Shown here one piece after another: positions 5,664-7,476 of a stretch of DNA of 7,476 nt. The stretch spans positions 618-8,093 of the forward strand of contig DMTU01000039.1 of assembly GCA_003476595.1 (NCBI GenBank), in the 5' to 3' direction. The number at the start of each line of letters is the position of its first letter. The first letter of the stretch is position 1. The notes below the pieces were generated by a model. It was not told the origin of the DNA. It saw nothing but the letters and a program-made list of their open reading frames with translations, and ran no database searches. The DNA is from Acidimicrobiaceae bacterium. Lineage in GTDB: Bacteria; Actinomycetota; Acidimicrobiia; Acidimicrobiales; Salinilacustritrichaceae. A program made the translations under genes and the position numbers.

Positions 5664-7070
5664 ATGGAGAGACTGAGCGCCCTCGATGCCGAGTTCCTGC
5701 ACGTGGAGGACGGCATCGCCCACATGCACATCGCCGGGGTCTCGGTGTTCGAGGGTCCCCGGCCGGAGCTGTCCGAGCTGACCGAGCTGGTCGCGTCCAA
5801 GCTCCACCGGATCCCCCGCTACCGCCAGCGGGTGCGGACCGTGCCCCTGGAGCTGGGTCGGCCGGTGTGGGTCGACGACCCGCACTTCGACCTCGGCTAC
5901 CACATCCGGCACACCGCGCTGCCCGCCCCGGGCGATGATGGCGCCCTTCGCCGTCTGATGTCCCGCCTCATGGGCCAGGAGCTCGACCGGGAGCGTCCGC
6001 TCTGGGAGGTGTGGTTCGTCGAGGGCCTCGAGGACGGCCGGTGGGCGCTCATCTCCAAGGTGCACCACTGCATGGTCGACGGCGTCTCCGGCATGGACCT
6101 GCTCGGCATCCTCCTCGACGTCGCGCCCGACACGCCGCTGCCCGAACCCGAAGCGTGGTCGCCCGAGCCCGAGCCGTCGGGCGTGACCAAGGTGCTGGAC
6201 GCCTGGTCGGGTGCGGTGGCCGACGGGCTGGGTCTGGTCGCCCGGGCGCCCAGCGCGCTGCGGGAGCCCGCGCGCGCCGTGGGCTCGCTCCTCGACACCG
6301 GGCGCGGCCTGTTCGCGCTCACGAAGCACCTGGGCCTGACCACCCCCACCACCTTGGAGGGCAGCATCGGACCGCATCGAAGCTGGGCCCACTCCGTGGT
6401 GCCGCTCGACGACGTGAAGGCCGTCGGCAAGGAGCTCGGTGTCACGGTCAACGACGTGGTGCTGGCCGTGCTGGCCGGCGCCTTCCGCGACCTGCTGGTG
6501 CACCGGGGCGAGGACCCCGACACCTGCGTGCTGCGGACCCTCGTGCCGGTCTCGGTGCGCACCGAGGACGCCCGGGGCGTGCCCGACAACCGGGTCTCGG
6601 TGATCCTGTTCGAGCTGCCGGTGCACGTCGCCGACCCGGTCGAGCGGGTCCAGGCCGTGCACGAGCAGATGGTCGAGCGGAAGGCGTCGCACATGAGCGA
6701 AGCCGGCGAGCTCGTGGTCCGCCTCGCCGACCTGGCGCCGCCGATGGTGGTCGGCACGGTGATGCGGACCGCCACGCGGGTGCTGGCCCGCATGCCGCAG
6801 CGCTCGGTGAACACCGTGACCACGAACGTTCCCGGCCCCCAGCTCACGCTCTACTGCCTGGGCCGCCGGATGCTGGTGCACCTCCCGTACGTGCCCCTGT
6901 CCCACGGCGTCCGGATCGGCGTGGCGATCCTGTCCTACGACGGGAACCTCGCGTTCGGGGTCACCGGCGACCGCGACACCGCTGCCGACGTCGAGGTCCT
7001 CGCCGACGCCGTGGTCCTTGGTCACGAGGAGCTAAACACCCGCCGGAAGAGAAATGTGCCGGTGTCGTGA
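5664..7070 (+). CDS. Wax ester synthase / diacylglycerol O-acyltransferase (WS/DGAT)
   Basis: This 468-residue protein is a full-length bacterial WS/DGAT, which transfers a fatty acyl group from acyl-CoA to diacylglycerol or a fatty alcohol, making triacylglycerol or wax ester for storage. It acts at the inner face of the membrane or on lipid droplets. The active site HHxxxDG is HHCMVDG at residues 134-140. The PLW motif is at residues 112-114 (RPLWEVW). The conserved Asn-Asp pair is at residues 263-264 (VNDVVLAVLAGAFR), and NVPGP at residues 388-392 is the usual C-terminal family mark. The N-terminus MERLSALDAEFLHVED is typical and fixes the ATG at 5664. No ribosome site precedes it; a -10 six bases upstream suggests a leaderless message. 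A DosR-like site lies further upstream. Mycobacterial tgs1, of the same family, is controlled by DosR. Whether triacylglycerol or wax ester is the main product cannot be read here. Confidence 0.93.
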   Translation: MERLSALDAEFLHVEDGIAHMHIAGVSVFEGPRPELSELTELVASKLHRIPRYRQRVRTVPLELGRPVWVDDPHFDLGYHIRHTALPAPGDDGALRRLMSRLMGQELDRERPLWEVWFVEGLEDGRWALISKVHHCMVDGVSGMDLLGILLDVAPDTPLPEPEAWSPEPEPSGVTKVLDAWSGAVADGLGLVARAPSALREPARAVGSLLDTGRGLFALTKHLGLTTPTTLEGSIGPHRSWAHSVVPLDDVKAVGKELGVTVNDVVLAVLAGAFRDLLVHRGEDPDTCVLRTLVPVSVRTEDARGVPDNRVSVILFELPVHVADPVERVQAVHEQMVERKASHMSEAGELVVRLADLAPPMVVGTVMRTATRVLARMPQRSVNTVTTNVPGPQLTLYCLGRRMLVHLPYVPLSHGVRIGVAILSYDGNLAFGVTGDRDTAADVEVLADAVVLGHEELNTRRKRNVPVS

Positions 7071-7085
7071 CACGTTCCCTCGTGC

Positions 7086-7476
7086 ATGACCTGGAACCCT
7101 CGCCAGCTGATCGGACGCATCACCAGGGGTGAGCGCGTGGCGGCTGGCATCGCCGCGGTCGGGCTCCTCGGGCTCGCCCTGGTGGAGCCCGACATCATCG
7201 GAGCACCGTTCGAGAACGCCAGGACGATCGCGTTCACCGTCGGCGGGACGGTGGTCGCCGCCGCGCTGCTCGTGCTCATGCTGCGCTTCGACGTCCCGCC
7301 GGTCGTGCGCCTCTTCGTCCTGGTCGTCCCCTTCGTCGGCGTCAGCTGGTGGTTGCTGGCTCCGTTCTTCGTCGACGACGTGGTGGACGAGCAGTTCGCG
7401 ACGTCGATCGCCGCCGAGCTCGAGGCCGAGGGCGCACCGGCCACCGACGGCGCCGGGCCGACGTCGTCGACTGCGC
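7086..7476 (+). CDS. Small multi-spanning membrane protein, 3' end missing (possibly DM13-type)
   Basis: The frame opened by ATG 7086 has no stop before the window ends, giving 130 visible residues. The start reads MTWNPRQLIGRITRGER. Three hydrophobic stretches follow, at about residues 18-32 (AAGIAAVGLLGLALV), 48-66 (TIAFTVGGTVVAAALLVLML) and 72-95 (VVRLFVLVVPFVGVSWWLLAPFFV). A hydrophilic acidic part (VDDVVDEQFATSIAAELEAEG) then turns low-complexity. The WWLLxPxF...VDExF pattern after the last membrane segment recalls actinobacterial membrane proteins that continue into an extracellular DM13 domain; that domain would lie beyond the window, so this is a guess. The start is uncertain. ATG 7086 has no ribosome site and lies 15 bases after the WS/DGAT stop in the same frame, while GTG 7137 has AGGGG at 7125-7129 upstream. 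It is probably co-transcribed with the WS/DGAT gene. Minus-strand frames over this stretch look like shadows. Confidence 0.6.
   Translation, partial: MTWNPRQLIGRITRGERVAAGIAAVGLLGLALVEPDIIGAPFENARTIAFTVGGTVVAAALLVLMLRFDVPPVVRLFVLVVPFVGVSWWLLAPFFVDDVVDEQFATSIAAELEAEGAPATDGAGPTSSTA

Noticed and set aside
4365..7025. Very long minus-strand open frame that would extend the serine hydrolase to 886 residues.
   Set aside because: Beyond residue 1 at 5558 the extra part is antisense to the WS/DGAT gene, is His/Arg/Gly-rich low complexity, and has no family motif; it is a GC-rich shadow.
7033..7038. TAAACA near the end of the WS/DGAT gene as a promoter for the membrane protein.
   Set aside because: It lacks the final T of the -10 pattern and no -35 is visible at the right spacing; co-transcription is simpler.
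4044..7070. Long plus-strand open frame in the WS/DGAT frame starting at 4044.
   Set aside because: The part before 5664 is antisense to the serine hydrolase and resembles no protein; the family N-terminus MERLSALDAEFLHVED begins at 5664.
7022..7444. Minus-strand frame of 140 residues at the right edge.
   Set aside because: Its Ser/Thr/Arg-rich composition is typical of antisense to a GC-rich gene, and the plus-strand frame over it has clear membrane segments.

Overview
The window is very GC-rich DNA, roughly 70% by eye, with densely packed genes that use GTG as well as ATG starts. The gene set is typical of Actinomycetota: an F420-type luciferase-like oxidoreductase, a wax ester synthase/diacylglycerol acyltransferase (WS/DGAT), a CHAD protein and a Cys-rich-tail hemerythrin. 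The overall flavour suggests a free-living actinobacterium, possibly Acidimicrobiia. That placement is inference from composition and gene content; no rRNA or other marker gene is present.

Layout. (1) Bases 1-660 hold the 3' part of a TauD/TfdA-type Fe(II)/2-oxoglutarate dioxygenase, followed by a strong two-tier hairpin at 687-722. (2) Bases 833-1276 encode a hemerythrin-domain protein with an N-terminal Cys motif, followed by another hairpin. (3) Bases 1339-2277 encode an LLM-class, probably F420-dependent, oxidoreductase. (4) Bases 2390-3433 encode a zinc alcohol dehydrogenase, with a CHAD-domain protein at 3475-4383 probably in the same transcript. (5) A serine hydrolase of the beta-lactamase/esterase class lies on the minus strand at 5558-4365. 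Its 3' end overlaps that of the CHAD gene tail to tail. (6) Divergent from it, 5664-7070 encodes a WS/DGAT with the hallmarks of a leaderless gene. (7) From 7086 an open frame runs off the end and encodes a small multi-spanning membrane protein.

No CRISPR array, tRNA, rRNA, insertion sequence or phage gene was seen, and no gene-free stretch exceeds 300 bases. The longest gap is 172 bases, between the dioxygenase and the hemerythrin gene.

The most interesting signal is regulatory. The upstream regions of the hemerythrin, alcohol dehydrogenase and WS/DGAT genes each carry one copy of an 18-base motif, GGWC-N4-GGTCCC-WG-YC with one extra leading base. Its core resembles the DosR/DevR box of mycobacteria (GGGACTWWAGTCCC). 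Two of the copies sit at a similar distance, 35-38 bases, before the start codon. O2/NO binding (hemerythrin), NADH disposal (alcohol dehydrogenase) and neutral lipid storage (WS/DGAT, the family of mycobacterial tgs1) are the sort of functions such a hypoxia/redox regulon controls. The window may therefore hold a small dormancy- or redox-linked gene group under a DosR-like regulator encoded elsewhere. This is a hypothesis from motif and gene content only.
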